DNA from: Candidatus Gastranaerophilales bacterium
GTDB lineage: Bacteria > Cyanobacteriota > Vampirovibrionia > Gastranaerophilales > Gastranaerophilaceae
Length of the DNA stretch: 64,000 nucleotides
Direction: 5' to 3'
Assembly (NCBI GenBank): GCA_910587815.1
Contig: CAJUNK010000006.1
Span: forward strand, 1 to 64,000
The notes beneath the pieces are model-generated. The model made no database searches. It saw nothing but the letters and a program-made list of their open reading frames with translations, and was not told the origin of the DNA. Below, one piece after another: positions 37,057 to 44,664 of this stretch (within the stretch, counting starts at the first letter, position 1; each line of letters begins with the position of its first letter). A program made the translations under genes and the position numbers.

Positions 37057-37084
37057 TTGAAAAATCAATCAAAAGTTTTATAAT
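37057..37084 (+). promoter_or_regulatory. promoter of the candidate antitoxin RNA
   Basis: TTGAAA (37057-37062), a 16-base spacer and a perfect TATAAT (37079-37084) form a strong sigma-70 promoter on the plus strand. No plus-strand gene follows, and it points into the 3' end of the small toxin-like ORF on the other strand. Confidence 0.65.
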
Positions 37085-37090
37085 AAAGAT

Positions 37091-37182
37091 ATAAAGGGCT
37101 AGGGCGTTCAAGCACCCTCTTTAAAAGCCCTAGATGAGTTTGAGCACTAGTATTATTAGTAAGATAAGCACTAGTGCTTTTT
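37091..37182 (+). ncRNA. candidate antisense antitoxin RNA
   Basis: A short plus-strand RNA of about 90 bases is predicted from the promoter at 37057-37084 to an intrinsic terminator. The terminator stem is AGCACTAGT (37143-37151) with ACTAGTGCT (37170-37178), nine perfect pairs, followed by five T. It is antisense to about the last 50 of the 72 coding bases and the 3' end of the small hydrophobic peptide mRNA. It contains TAGGGC (37100-37105), a direct repeat of 37271-37276, so it can also pair with the 5' leader of that mRNA. This is the layout of Fst/RNAII-like antitoxins. Its existence as an RNA is inferred. Confidence 0.5.
37095..37131 (-). terminator. terminator of the toxin-like mRNA (bidirectional hairpin)
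   Basis: On the minus strand AGGGCT/AGCCCT encloses a second stem AGGGTG/CGCCCT with loop CTTGAA, followed by TTTATATCTTTATT. The hairpin begins at the stop codon of the 23-residue ORF. It also folds as the 5' hairpin of the opposing RNA. Confidence 0.65.
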
Positions 37183-37201
37183 CAGTAATACTGATTTTCA
37201 T
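37130..37201 (-). CDS. 23-residue hydrophobic peptide, candidate type I toxin
   Basis: A tiny ORF: a short polar N-terminus (MKISITEK) and then a nearly pure Leu/Ile/Val helix ending KLI. Its Shine-Dalgarno AAGGAGGTGA (37209-37218) is fully complementary to the 16S anti-SD, the strongest in the window. It has its own predicted promoter (37291-37318), an 80-base structured leader and a terminator. A convergent antisense RNA overlaps it. Small size, one membrane helix, and over-strong SD combined with antisense RNA match Ibs/Sib- and Fst-type toxins. It could instead be a harmless small membrane peptide. It is too short for usual gene callers. Confidence 0.6.
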   Translation of the reverse strand: MKISITEKALVLILLIILVLKLI

Positions 37202-37290
37202 CTATTTCTCACCTCCTTTCGCAAACTATCTGTCTTAACAAGACGTTGTTTTGTGAAGAAGCTGAGCCATTAGGGCTTACCACATAAATA

Positions 37291-37318
37291 ATTTTAAATC
37301 AGCGGATATATTTTTGAA
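37291..37318 (-). promoter_or_regulatory. predicted promoter of the toxin-like mRNA
   Basis: On the minus strand TTCAAA (37318-37313), a 16-base spacer and TAAAAT (37296-37291). The leader that follows contains AAGCCCTA (minus-strand sense, 37278-37271), perfectly complementary to TAGGGCTT at the end of the mRNA (37132-37125), and a GTCTT/AAGAC hairpin. Confidence 0.5.
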
Positions 37319-37338
37319 TCCTTTATATATTTGAGAAA

Positions 37339-38307
37339 CTAAAACACCTTAATTTCAATTACAGAATACGAAATATCATCAGTACAAATACTTTTTTCTG
37401 CACGGGTATCAATACCGCAAACAGTATCAAAAGCACATTTTACAATAAAAATTTTCTTGCCTTGGCTCATATCTGCTTTTATAATTTCACCTGGACAAAA
37501 TTCAGAAATATCTGCATTTAACGCCAAAATATCTGTATTATTTAATAATTTTGCAGATTTTATACGATAAACCCTATCTTCTAAAACACAGGAACAATAT
37601 GCCCAAGGACGCAATCCTCGTATTTTATTATAAATTTTTACAGCATCTTCCAAAAAGTCCACAAAATCTATACCATCATACGGATATTTATCATAAGTGG
37701 CCTTGGTTTCATCTTGATGAACAGGAATAATTGTATTTTTTTCAATATCATCCAATAATTCCCCAACCATAAGCTCTGCAACCTTTGTAGCCTTATTTTT
37801 CAGCATTCCGCCTGTCATATAAGGTTCCACCCGAAATGCTGCCTGCATAAGAATATCCCCTGTATCAAAATTTTCATTCATTCTGTGAAATGTAACACCT
37901 GTTTTTTCTTCCCCTGAATAAATCGCCCAAAAATAAGGATTTGCGCCTCTATGTTTTGGAAGAAGTGAAGGATGGCAGTTTATAATTCCATGTTTTGGCA
38001 AGTTCAAAATATTTTTAGGAAATTTTTCAGACCAGCTACCAACAAGAATAATATCAGGTTTCAAGCGTTTTATTTCATCTTCAAATTTTTTACATTTAAC
38101 ACTATTTGTTTTTATATCATAGATTTTGTGACTTTTTAGAAATGAAAAATCAGAAGATGGGTTGAAAATATCTTTAAAAAACAGGGCAAAATTTGAATAT
38201 TTTACCCTGTCAATTCTAAGCGCACCAATAATATCATGCCCTTTTAATTTAGCACCTGATATTAAGGCTGCAAGCATCTTATCGTATCCAACAACAATAA
38301 TCCGCAT
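37339..38307 (-). CDS. fmt: methionyl-tRNA formyltransferase-like protein
   Basis: A 322-residue protein of the formyltransferase fold that uses 10-formyl-THF. The catalytic Asn-His-Asp set is visible: IINCHPSLLPKHRGANPYFWAI and the D in FDTGDIL. The C-terminal domain (about 205-322) contains the IRGLRPWAYCSC segment that matches the tRNA-binding OB domain of Fmt. It follows nusA directly (1-base contact, ATAATG region), where fmt is a reasonable partner of translation genes. The motif HPSLLPKHRG is closer to generic formyltransferases than to the SLLPRWRGAAPI of E. coli Fmt, so a sugar-nucleotide formyltransferase is the alternative. Confidence 0.75.
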   Translation of the reverse strand: MRIIVVGYDKMLAALISGAKLKGHDIIGALRIDRVKYSNFALFFKDIFNPSSDFSFLKSHKIYDIKTNSVKCKKFEDEIKRLKPDIILVGSWSEKFPKNILNLPKHGIINCHPSLLPKHRGANPYFWAIYSGEEKTGVTFHRMNENFDTGDILMQAAFRVEPYMTGGMLKNKATKVAELMVGELLDDIEKNTIIPVHQDETKATYDKYPYDGIDFVDFLEDAVKIYNKIRGLRPWAYCSCVLEDRVYRIKSAKLLNNTDILALNADISEFCPGEIIKADMSQGKKIFIVKCAFDTVCGIDTRAEKSICTDDISYSVIEIKVF

Positions 38308-39524
38308 TATTCTTCTGTTTCAGTTGCTTCTATTTCTTCAATAGCTTCTTCCGCATTTTCTACGGTTTCTGCTGCATCTTCAACATTTTCAATGATTTCT
38401 TCTGTTGTTTCTTCTTCAATAGCAGCTTCTTCTGTTTGAACATCTTTCTGTGCTCTTTCCATCTGTGCTGCCTGAGATTCACTCTTTATATCTATCTTCC
38501 AACCAGTTAATCTGTGTGCAAGGCGAACATTTTGGCCTTCTCTGCCTATTGCAAGTGATAATTGATCATCAGGAACAATAACAAAAGCTTCTTTTCTTGT
38601 ATCATCATCTGCTAAAATATCAACAGAGATAATCCTTGCAGGCGAAAGCGCATTCACAATATATTCTACAGGGTCTAGTGAATATCTTACAATATCAATT
38701 TTTTCATTCTTTAATTCACCAACAATGGTTTGAATTCTAGAACCCCTTGGCCCTATACAAGCACCAACGCTATCAACAGAAGGATCATTAGACCATACTG
38801 CAAGCTTTGTTCTATATCCTGCTTCACGTGCAATAGATTTAATTTCAACAATTCCATCTTCAATTTCAGGCACTTCAAGTTCAAATAATTCACGTACAAT
38901 TTCACTATGCGCCTGAGAAACTATAACCTGAGGAAGCCTTGTTGTTTCTTTAACGTTTAAAACAAAGACTCTTATTCTGTTTCCGGGTTTATAATATTCA
39001 CCAGGAATTTGTTCGCGCATTGGCATAACAGCATCAGTTTTACCAATATTTACAATTACATTGTTGCGCTCATCTTTTCTTTGAACAATCCCTGTAATAA
39101 GGGTGCCTTTTTTGGATAAAAATTCATCCAAAACCATTTTACGTTCAGCTTCTCTAATTCTTTGAGTGATAACTTGTTTTGCACTTTGTGCTGCAATACG
39201 GCCAAAGTTTTCAGGGGTTACTTCAATTTTAACCTCATCATCAATTTCAACTTCTTCATCAATTTCTTTTGCATCTTCAAGTGAAATTTGTGTATCAGGA
39301 TTTTCAACATCTTCTACAACAAGTTTTGTCCTAAAAACACCAATTTCGCCTGCGGTTTCATCCAAAATTGCTTCCACATTTTCAGCATCTTTATCTTTAA
39401 TATGTTTTTTATATCCAGCAACTAAAGCATCGCAAAGGGAAGATACTAAAACATCTTTTGATATACCTTTTTCGCGTTCTAATTGTTCTGCTGCTTCAAA
39501 TAGTGCCGTTCCAATCTTTATCAT
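38307..39524 (-). CDS. nusA: transcription termination/antitermination factor NusA
   Basis: Binds RNA polymerase and nascent RNA to control pausing, termination and antitermination. The 405-residue protein has the N-terminal polymerase-binding domain (about 1-135), S1 domain (about 140-210), and two KH domains (about 215-350, with CIGPRGSRIQTIVGEL and AIGREGQNVRLAHRLTGW). It ends with a very acidic Glu/Ala/Thr-rich tail instead of the E. coli acidic repeats. It overlaps rimP by four bases and touches fmt. No infB follows. Confidence 0.96.
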   Translation of the reverse strand: MIKIGTALFEAAEQLEREKGISKDVLVSSLCDALVAGYKKHIKDKDAENVEAILDETAGEIGVFRTKLVVEDVENPDTQISLEDAKEIDEEVEIDDEVKIEVTPENFGRIAAQSAKQVITQRIREAERKMVLDEFLSKKGTLITGIVQRKDERNNVIVNIGKTDAVMPMREQIPGEYYKPGNRIRVFVLNVKETTRLPQVIVSQAHSEIVRELFELEVPEIEDGIVEIKSIAREAGYRTKLAVWSNDPSVDSVGACIGPRGSRIQTIVGELKNEKIDIVRYSLDPVEYIVNALSPARIISVDILADDDTRKEAFVIVPDDQLSLAIGREGQNVRLAHRLTGWKIDIKSESQAAQMERAQKDVQTEEAAIEEETTEEIIENVEDAAETVENAEEAIEEIEATETEE

Positions 39525-40021
39525 ATCTTTTCTCCTTTAAAATTAATATCATCCAATCTTACTGAAAAAATATTGTCTGATTTTATTGTATATTCTTTAT
39601 TTGCATCATTTGTTATTATTTTAAGGCCAATACCCTCATTAAAATCTAGAATTTTTGCACTGAATTTTTTAGGATAATTATCTTCAATAGGTTCTTTTAC
39701 TTTAACTATTACGTTATGACCCTTAAATATTATATATTCTTTATTAGATTTCAAACGCCGCTCAAGCCCGGGGGAAGATACTTCTAGATAATATTTAAAA
39801 GGAATAATTTCATCCAATAAATCCCCAAGCCCGCGGGTGATATGCTCGCAATCATTATGATTTACAGGATGATCATTTGAATAAATAAAAATCCTTAAAA
39901 ACCAGTGGCCGTTTTCCTTTTCAAAAGAAACTTCCAAAGGAATAAGATTATGCCGCATGGCTGTGTTTTCAATGACAGGCATAATTTTTTCCAAAACTTC
40001 CGATTTTTTAAACTGTTGCAT
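39521..40021 (-). CDS. rimP: ribosome maturation factor RimP
   Basis: Needed for 30S assembly. The 166-residue protein has the two RimP domains: N-terminal alpha/beta domain (with LEVSFEKENGHWFLRIFI and the VNHNDCEHITRGLGDLLD element, YYLEVSSPGLERRL) and C-terminal SH3-like domain (about 95-166). It is the first gene of rimP-nusA-fmt. The leader before it holds a promoter and an intrinsic terminator-like hairpin. Confidence 0.95.
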   Translation of the reverse strand: MQQFKKSEVLEKIMPVIENTAMRHNLIPLEVSFEKENGHWFLRIFIYSNDHPVNHNDCEHITRGLGDLLDEIIPFKYYLEVSSPGLERRLKSNKEYIIFKGHNVIVKVKEPIEDNYPKKFSAKILDFNEGIGLKIITNDANKEYTIKSDNIFSVRLDDINFKGEKI

Positions 40022-40042
40022 TTTTATCCTTTATATATCCTT

Positions 40043-40074
40043 AAAAAAGAGCGGTTTAACGGCCGCTCTTTTTT
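40043..40074 (-). promoter_or_regulatory. leader terminator/attenuator upstream of rimP-nusA
   Basis: AAAAAAGAGCGG and CCGCTCTTTTTT pair perfectly around an eight-base loop, with T-runs on both sides. On the minus strand it ends about 20 bases before the rimP ATG and lies about 40-60 bases after the predicted promoter, so it must be read through to express the operon. It would also stop plus-strand transcripts. Confidence 0.7.
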
Positions 40075-40120
40075 CTAAAAGTGCAAATTGTCTTTATACC
40101 TAAATATCAGGTACAAAATT

Positions 40121-40150
40121 AGTATAACATAAAGTATTAAAATTTGTCAT
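40121..40150 (-). promoter_or_regulatory. predicted promoter of rimP-nusA-fmt
   Basis: On the minus strand ATGACA (40150-40145), an 18-base spacer and TATACT (40126-40121). Its -35 box occupies the same bases as the -35 of the divergent porin promoter. Confidence 0.55.
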
Positions 40151-40173
40151 TCATTGAATCTTTATGATAAAAT
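40144..40173 (+). promoter_or_regulatory. predicted promoter of the porin gene
   Basis: TTGTCA (40144-40149), an 18-base spacer and TAAAAT (40168-40173) precede the porin ATG by about 31 bases. It shares its -35 sequence with the divergent rimP promoter, so the two may compete. Confidence 0.5.
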
Positions 40174-40204
40174 TATTAAACTTTGTATCGAATTTTAACA
40201 AAAA

Positions 40205-41212
40205 ATGAAGAATAGTTTTTGCATATTTTTATTGATATTACTTAGTTTTGGCCAAGCAAAGGCCTATGATATCACCTATGAAACAAAAACTTTTGATGAA
40301 ATCAAATTTACTCCATCACTTGATTTTCGAGGCGTATATGAAGTTGAAACCTCAAAAGATGGGTCAAATTTTACCTACCCTTTTACACTAGAAGGAGGGG
40401 GAGAGGTACAATTTGGCGAATCAAAAAATAAATTAAAAATTACGACAAATTTTACAAGAAATGTAGATGAATTTGATAAAAAATTTTTTGGAAAATTTTC
40501 AGATGTCTATTATGAGCGCACATTAAATAAAAATCATAAAATTTTAATTGGAAATTCAAGAATACCAATAGGAATGGAAGGTTCAACAGGTTTATACAGC
40601 CTATTATTTGCAAAAAGGGCGCAAATTGCAAAAAACTTTGGAGATGCAAGAGCACCCGGCGTACGCTTTAGAGGGAAATTTGATAGAATAAACTATGATT
40701 TGGGCGGATATTCAAGCACAAGATACCTTCAAGATTTTGATGATGGAATAGAATTTGCAGGCTGGATAGATTTTAAACCATTTTATGATAAAAAAGGACA
40801 CGTTTTTGAAGATTTTAAAATAGGCACAGGAGTAAACACTGGCCGCAGGGATGAAAATTATACAGTTGCAGGCTTTGGCGGCGAATGGAAATATGAAAAA
40901 TTTCTAATTAATGCAGAATATGCATACGCAGATGGTTCAAACTCATCTAAATACAATTCCAATAAACAGCAAGGATTTTATACGACCTTTGCATATAATA
41001 TCACCGATAAATTACAGGCTGCCGTTAGGTATGATGTTTTTGATACAAATACTAAAAAATCAGATGATATATTACAAAAATATACTGTTGGCTTAAATTA
41101 CTATGTAATAGACCAAAAATTAAGATTTGGTCTAAATTATACATACACAGACAACTCACTGCTTAGAGAAAATCAAAATTCAGTTTATTTTATGACACAA
41201 ATAATGCTATAA
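40205..41212 (+). CDS. outer-membrane porin, OprP/OprO-like
   Basis: A 335-residue protein with a Sec signal peptide (cleavage after AKA, about residue 20). The mature part is an alternating beta-barrel: repeated amphipathic strands such as NKLKITTNFTRN, FLINAEYAYADG, QGFYTTFAYNITDKLQAAVRYDVFD and LRFGLNYTYTD. It ends in aromatic/hydrophobic YFMTQIML, although the usual terminal Phe is replaced by Leu. The NSRIPIGMEGSTGLYSLLFAKRAQ segment fits the phosphate-selective porin family. It likely forms an outer-membrane channel; substrate unknown. It is convergent with the regulator at 41232 across 19 bases. Confidence 0.8.
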   Translation: MKNSFCIFLLILLSFGQAKAYDITYETKTFDEIKFTPSLDFRGVYEVETSKDGSNFTYPFTLEGGGEVQFGESKNKLKITTNFTRNVDEFDKKFFGKFSDVYYERTLNKNHKILIGNSRIPIGMEGSTGLYSLLFAKRAQIAKNFGDARAPGVRFRGKFDRINYDLGGYSSTRYLQDFDDGIEFAGWIDFKPFYDKKGHVFEDFKIGTGVNTGRRDENYTVAGFGGEWKYEKFLINAEYAYADGSNSSKYNSNKQQGFYTTFAYNITDKLQAAVRYDVFDTNTKKSDDILQKYTVGLNYYVIDQKLRFGLNYTYTDNSLLRENQNSVYFMTQIML

Positions 41213-41216
41213 ATAC

Positions 41217-41246
41217 TAAAAATTTCAAATACTATGTTATTTGAAA
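41217..41246 (-). terminator. intrinsic terminator at the regulator/porin junction
   Basis: TTTCAAATA (41223-41231) and TATTTGAAA (41238-41246) pair perfectly; on the minus strand five T follow. The stem overlaps the stop codon of the XRE/zinc-ribbon gene. Confidence 0.65.
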
Positions 41247-41672
41247 AGGACACCTGCTGCATCTTGCCTTTGGATGCAGCATTAAATTATCTTCAAGATC
41301 ATACATTTTTGCAACACGCGTGATAAGTTTATTCCCACATACAGGACAAAGTGGTGCAAAGCCTTTATTTCCTTCATTTTCAATGATTAAATTCTTTAAT
41401 TCATCAATGTTTTGTAAATTCCCAGCGCCAAAATGAAAATCTTCCTGCTTTTCATAAAGTTTAATCTCTGAAAGTGTTGTTTTCAAGCCCTTTGAAAGCT
41501 TCTGCCTAATGGTTGAAGATAAAAATAATTCTATGCCTGATTCTATATTTTGAATTTCATCAATTGTCAGATTGCACCTTTTTGCAAGACCAATTTGCGA
41601 CAAACCAAGCTTTTCACGCGTTTCAGACACAAATTGCGCTAAAGTTGAATATTTTTTTACTTCCTTTTGCAC
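41232..41672 (-). CDS. XRE-type HTH protein with C-terminal zinc ribbon
   Basis: A 146-residue protein. Residues 8-70 are a Cro/C1-type helix-turn-helix (TREKLGLSQIGLAKRCNLTIDEIQNIESG). A linker is followed by a zinc ribbon: CPVCGNKL and CSRCPFQIT, four Cys in two CxxC knuckles (about 111-142). Such two-domain proteins regulate nearby genes or bind nucleic acids generally. It lies between the porin and secF and is probably expressed with secD-secF (28-base gap) or from its own start. Confidence 0.75.
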   Translation of the reverse strand: MQKEVKKYSTLAQFVSETREKLGLSQIGLAKRCNLTIDEIQNIESGIELFLSSTIRQKLSKGLKTTLSEIKLYEKQEDFHFGAGNLQNIDELKNLIIENEGNKGFAPLCPVCGNKLITRVAKMYDLEDNLMLHPKARCSRCPFQIT

Positions 41673-41699
41673 GTCTAAAAAGTCCTTACCTTAAAAAAC

Positions 41700-42698
41700 T
41701 TATGCAGTCACTTTTTTTGCGGCATTTTTATCTCTGATTTCTTTATCCCACGCTAAAAGCACACTTGCAAAGAAAATACTTGAATAAGTACCAACTGCAA
41801 TACCCAAAATCATAGCAAGGATGAATTCTTTTGTCGTGGAACCGCCAAAGAAATATAGCGCGCCAAGAGTTAAAAGGGTTGTGATTGATGTATTCAAACT
41901 TCTTGCAAGAGTTTGATTAACACTAGCATTTACAATTTCATTGAATGTGTATTTTTTAGCCAAAAATCTGTTGTTTTCACGAACTCTGTCAAACACAACA
42001 ATTGTATCATGCACGGAAAACCCTACCACAGTAAGCACTGCTGTTATAAAAAGTGCATCTACATATACATTTGAAAAGATTGACATTATTGCAAATACAC
42101 CAATTACAAATAAGGCATCATGTATCAAAGATAATAATGTAATAACAGCATAATCAGCCTTAAACCTCAATGAAATATAAATAACAATTCCAAGAAAGGC
42201 AAGTAAAAGCGCTACAATTGAATTTTTCAACAATTCTGACCCTAAAGAAGGTCCAACAGATGTCGTTTGAACAAGTTCTGGAGAATCAACAGATTGAGAT
42301 ACAATTTCTGTAATTTTATTTTGTGTTTCTCCTGTTTTATCATCAATAAAACCTGTTTTAACAGAAATTATATTTTTAATACCTTCTTTATCACCTTCAA
42401 TGCCAGTATTATTAATATTTTGGACAATAGGAGTGGTAAAACCTGCTGCTGTCATATCATCACGAATTTTACCTATTTCATCAACAGTAACATCATTCTT
42501 TACGGCATATTGAAGAATTGTGCCGCCTGTAAAATCTATCCCTAATTTAACAGGTGCATGGTTAGGCTGCGTTGCCATTAAATATATAATCGCAGCAAGA
42601 CATGGGATTAAAAGTAAAGCGCTTATTGAAAGCCATAGCCATCTGAATTTTACCACATCTATTATTTGTTTTTGATTCATTAAATTAGGATTTGCCAT
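41700..42698 (-). CDS. secF: protein translocase subunit SecF
   Basis: Works with SecD to pull exported proteins through using the proton gradient. The 332-residue protein has six predicted membrane helices and the SecF signatures LGIDFTGGTILQY (about 52-64), then DALFVIGVFAI, GFSVHDTIVVFDRVREN and VNQTLARSLNTSITTLLTL. Length is normal. It follows secD by 56 bases. Confidence 0.97.
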   Translation of the reverse strand: MANPNLMNQKQIIDVVKFRWLWLSISALLLIPCLAAIIYLMATQPNHAPVKLGIDFTGGTILQYAVKNDVTVDEIGKIRDDMTAAGFTTPIVQNINNTGIEGDKEGIKNIISVKTGFIDDKTGETQNKITEIVSQSVDSPELVQTTSVGPSLGSELLKNSIVALLLAFLGIVIYISLRFKADYAVITLLSLIHDALFVIGVFAIMSIFSNVYVDALFITAVLTVVGFSVHDTIVVFDRVRENNRFLAKKYTFNEIVNASVNQTLARSLNTSITTLLTLGALYFFGGSTTKEFILAMILGIAVGTYSSIFFASVLLAWDKEIRDKNAAKKVTA

Positions 42699-42754
42699 TT
42701 TTATAAATATCTCCTTTTAGATTTCTTTTTATGCCTTATTTTAAGGCAGGACTT

Positions 42755-44068
42755 TTAGTCTAATACTCCAAATTTTGCTTTTTCTTTCTTTGTTTCAGAT
42801 GCAACATAAGCATGTTGAATATCTGATTGTTTTAATCCAAATAATGCAGGATGCTTTAATTCACCTGTACCAAACATTAAATGCATAAAGTTTTTAGTAA
42901 CTGTAATTGCAGAAAACATACTAACCAAAACACCAAGTGCAAGAGTTAGCGCAAAGCCTTTTACAATACTCGTGCCAAGAATATATAGGATAATACAAGT
43001 AATTATTGTTGTCATATTTGAATCAAAGATACTTGTAAAAGCACGGTCAAAACCTGAATTAATAGCGGTAAATAGGCTTCTTCCAGCCTTCAATTCTTCT
43101 TTTGTACGTTCAAATATCAAAATATTTGCATCCACTGCCATACCTATACTCAAAATAAAGCCTGCAATACCTGCCAGTGTTAGCGTTACAGGAATGATTT
43201 TAAAGATTGCAAATAAGATTGCGCTATAAATACAAAGTGCGATACAAGCTATAACACCTGGTAATCTATAATATAAAATCATAAATACCATAACCAAAGA
43301 AAGCCCAATAAGCCCTGCTACTTTAGATTTTTGGATACTATCTGCACCAAGCGTAGGCCCTATTGAATTTTCTTCAATAATTTCTGCACCCACAGGCAAA
43401 GCACCAGCATTTAATAAATCTACCATTTCTTTTGCTTCTTTATATTCAAAACCAGTGTTTCCGCCGCCTGTAATTTGTGCGTTTCCGCCTGTAATTTCTT
43501 CATTTATTCTTGGTGCAGAATACAATTTTCCATTAAAGAAAATTGCCATTTGTTTCCCTACAAGCCTTCTTGTAAGTTCACCAAACTTTTTAGCACCATC
43601 CATATTAAACTCTAATGAAACAATCCATTCTCCGCTTGGGGATGTAGAAACCGATGACCTTTTTAAATCTTTTCCTGAAAGACCAGTTGATTTCCAAATT
43701 TGGGCGCCATCTTTTGTAAGGCCTACAGGTTCTTTAAATTCAAGTTCTGCGGTTTCACCCAAAAATGTTTTTGCTTTTTCTGTATCTGAAATATTTGGTA
43801 TTTCAATTAAAAGTCTGTTTTCACCTACTTTTTGTACAACAGTTTCACCAACACCCATTGCATTTACACGGTTTTCAATAGCATATTGAAGGCTATCCAT
43901 AACTTCAGGTGTAATTTTTTTCACAGCTTCAGAAGTTTGTGCTTCAAGCATTAATCTTGAACCGCCAACTAAATCTAAACCAAGCGATGCGGGCTTTTTA
44001 TATATTGTAACAACAGATACTATCACTATCGCAATAATTGCCCAAAAAAGAATAATCTTGTTTTTCAT
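42755..44068 (-). CDS. secD: protein translocase subunit SecD
   Basis: The 437-residue protein has the N-terminal helix, the LGLDLVGGSRLMLEA motif (about 29-43), the periplasmic P1 domain with NRVNAMGVGETVVQKVGENRLLIEIP, and the membrane part with GFILSIGMAVDANILIFERTKEEL and FDRAFTSIFDSNMTTIITCIILY. It is shorter than E. coli SecD, as usual outside Proteobacteria. It is the first gene of secD-secF. Confidence 0.97.
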   Translation of the reverse strand: MKNKIILFWAIIAIVIVSVVTIYKKPASLGLDLVGGSRLMLEAQTSEAVKKITPEVMDSLQYAIENRVNAMGVGETVVQKVGENRLLIEIPNISDTEKAKTFLGETAELEFKEPVGLTKDGAQIWKSTGLSGKDLKRSSVSTSPSGEWIVSLEFNMDGAKKFGELTRRLVGKQMAIFFNGKLYSAPRINEEITGGNAQITGGGNTGFEYKEAKEMVDLLNAGALPVGAEIIEENSIGPTLGADSIQKSKVAGLIGLSLVMVFMILYYRLPGVIACIALCIYSAILFAIFKIIPVTLTLAGIAGFILSIGMAVDANILIFERTKEELKAGRSLFTAINSGFDRAFTSIFDSNMTTIITCIILYILGTSIVKGFALTLALGVLVSMFSAITVTKNFMHLMFGTGELKHPALFGLKQSDIQHAYVASETKKEKAKFGVLD

Positions 44069-44206
44069 TTTATTTCCTATTTGTTATATTGTCTCATTCT
44101 TATCTTCATATTTTAACAAAAAAACAAAAACAGGTTCAAGTAAATATTAAAATCACCCTGTAAGCCTAATCCCAAGAAGAATACAAAATATTAATAAAAA
44201 TTAAAA

Positions 44207-44237
44207 GACACCCTATTTAGTTAAACTATAAGGTGTC
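44207..44237. terminator. terminator-like hairpin, best used on the minus strand
   Basis: GACACCCTAT and ATAAGGTGTC form a 10-base stem with one mismatch. On the minus strand TTTTAATTTTTATT follows. It ends a predicted short minus-strand transcript from about 44486. Confidence 0.6.
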
Positions 44238-44521
44238 TTAATTTAAAATTATAAAGAGCTTATCCTCTTTTTCTCCCACTCCGCAAAGTCTAGCAGCCTT
44301 TGCTTTACTTTTCTTTAATTTTCTTAAATTTGTTAATAATCTTTTTCTTATTCCTCTTTTTTTATTTTTCCGTAAAACTTTAGATGGTTCCTCTATATTC
44401 CTCTTTGTAAAACGGCTGTATTATAGCCATCACTCCTTTCATAATTCCTTTTAAACTTCTCTTGTTTAATCTTATTTCCTTGACTTGGTCTAAGGATAGT
44501 TTAAGCATGCATGCCATGCAA
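44238..44521 (-). other. predicted short transcript with a 16-residue leader-like ORF
   Basis: Of the gap 44069-44664, this stretch looks transcribed on the minus strand. A promoter is plausible: TTGCAT (44521-44516), a 17-base spacer and TATCCT (44498-44493). AAAGGAGTG leads into an ATG at 44430 that encodes MAIIQPFYKEEYRGTI and stops at 44380. A Lys/Arg-rich frame, one base ahead, is open from there to the stop at 44238, just before the terminator. It could be a small gene with a frameshift, a leader peptide, or a small RNA. The A-rich sequence alone could give a chance Lys-rich frame. I see nothing else in 44069-44206; 44522-44664 is the amidase upstream region. Confidence 0.35.
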
Positions 44522-44664
44522 GCGAAATTTGGTTAAATTTTTTTTACAAATGACCATGCCCCTTGTTAAAAAAGAAAAAAATTGCATTTACAATTATTAA
44601 CTTAATATTTCTATAAATTCATAAACTAGACCCCGAAACAATTACGGTGTATTATTTTTTTGTT

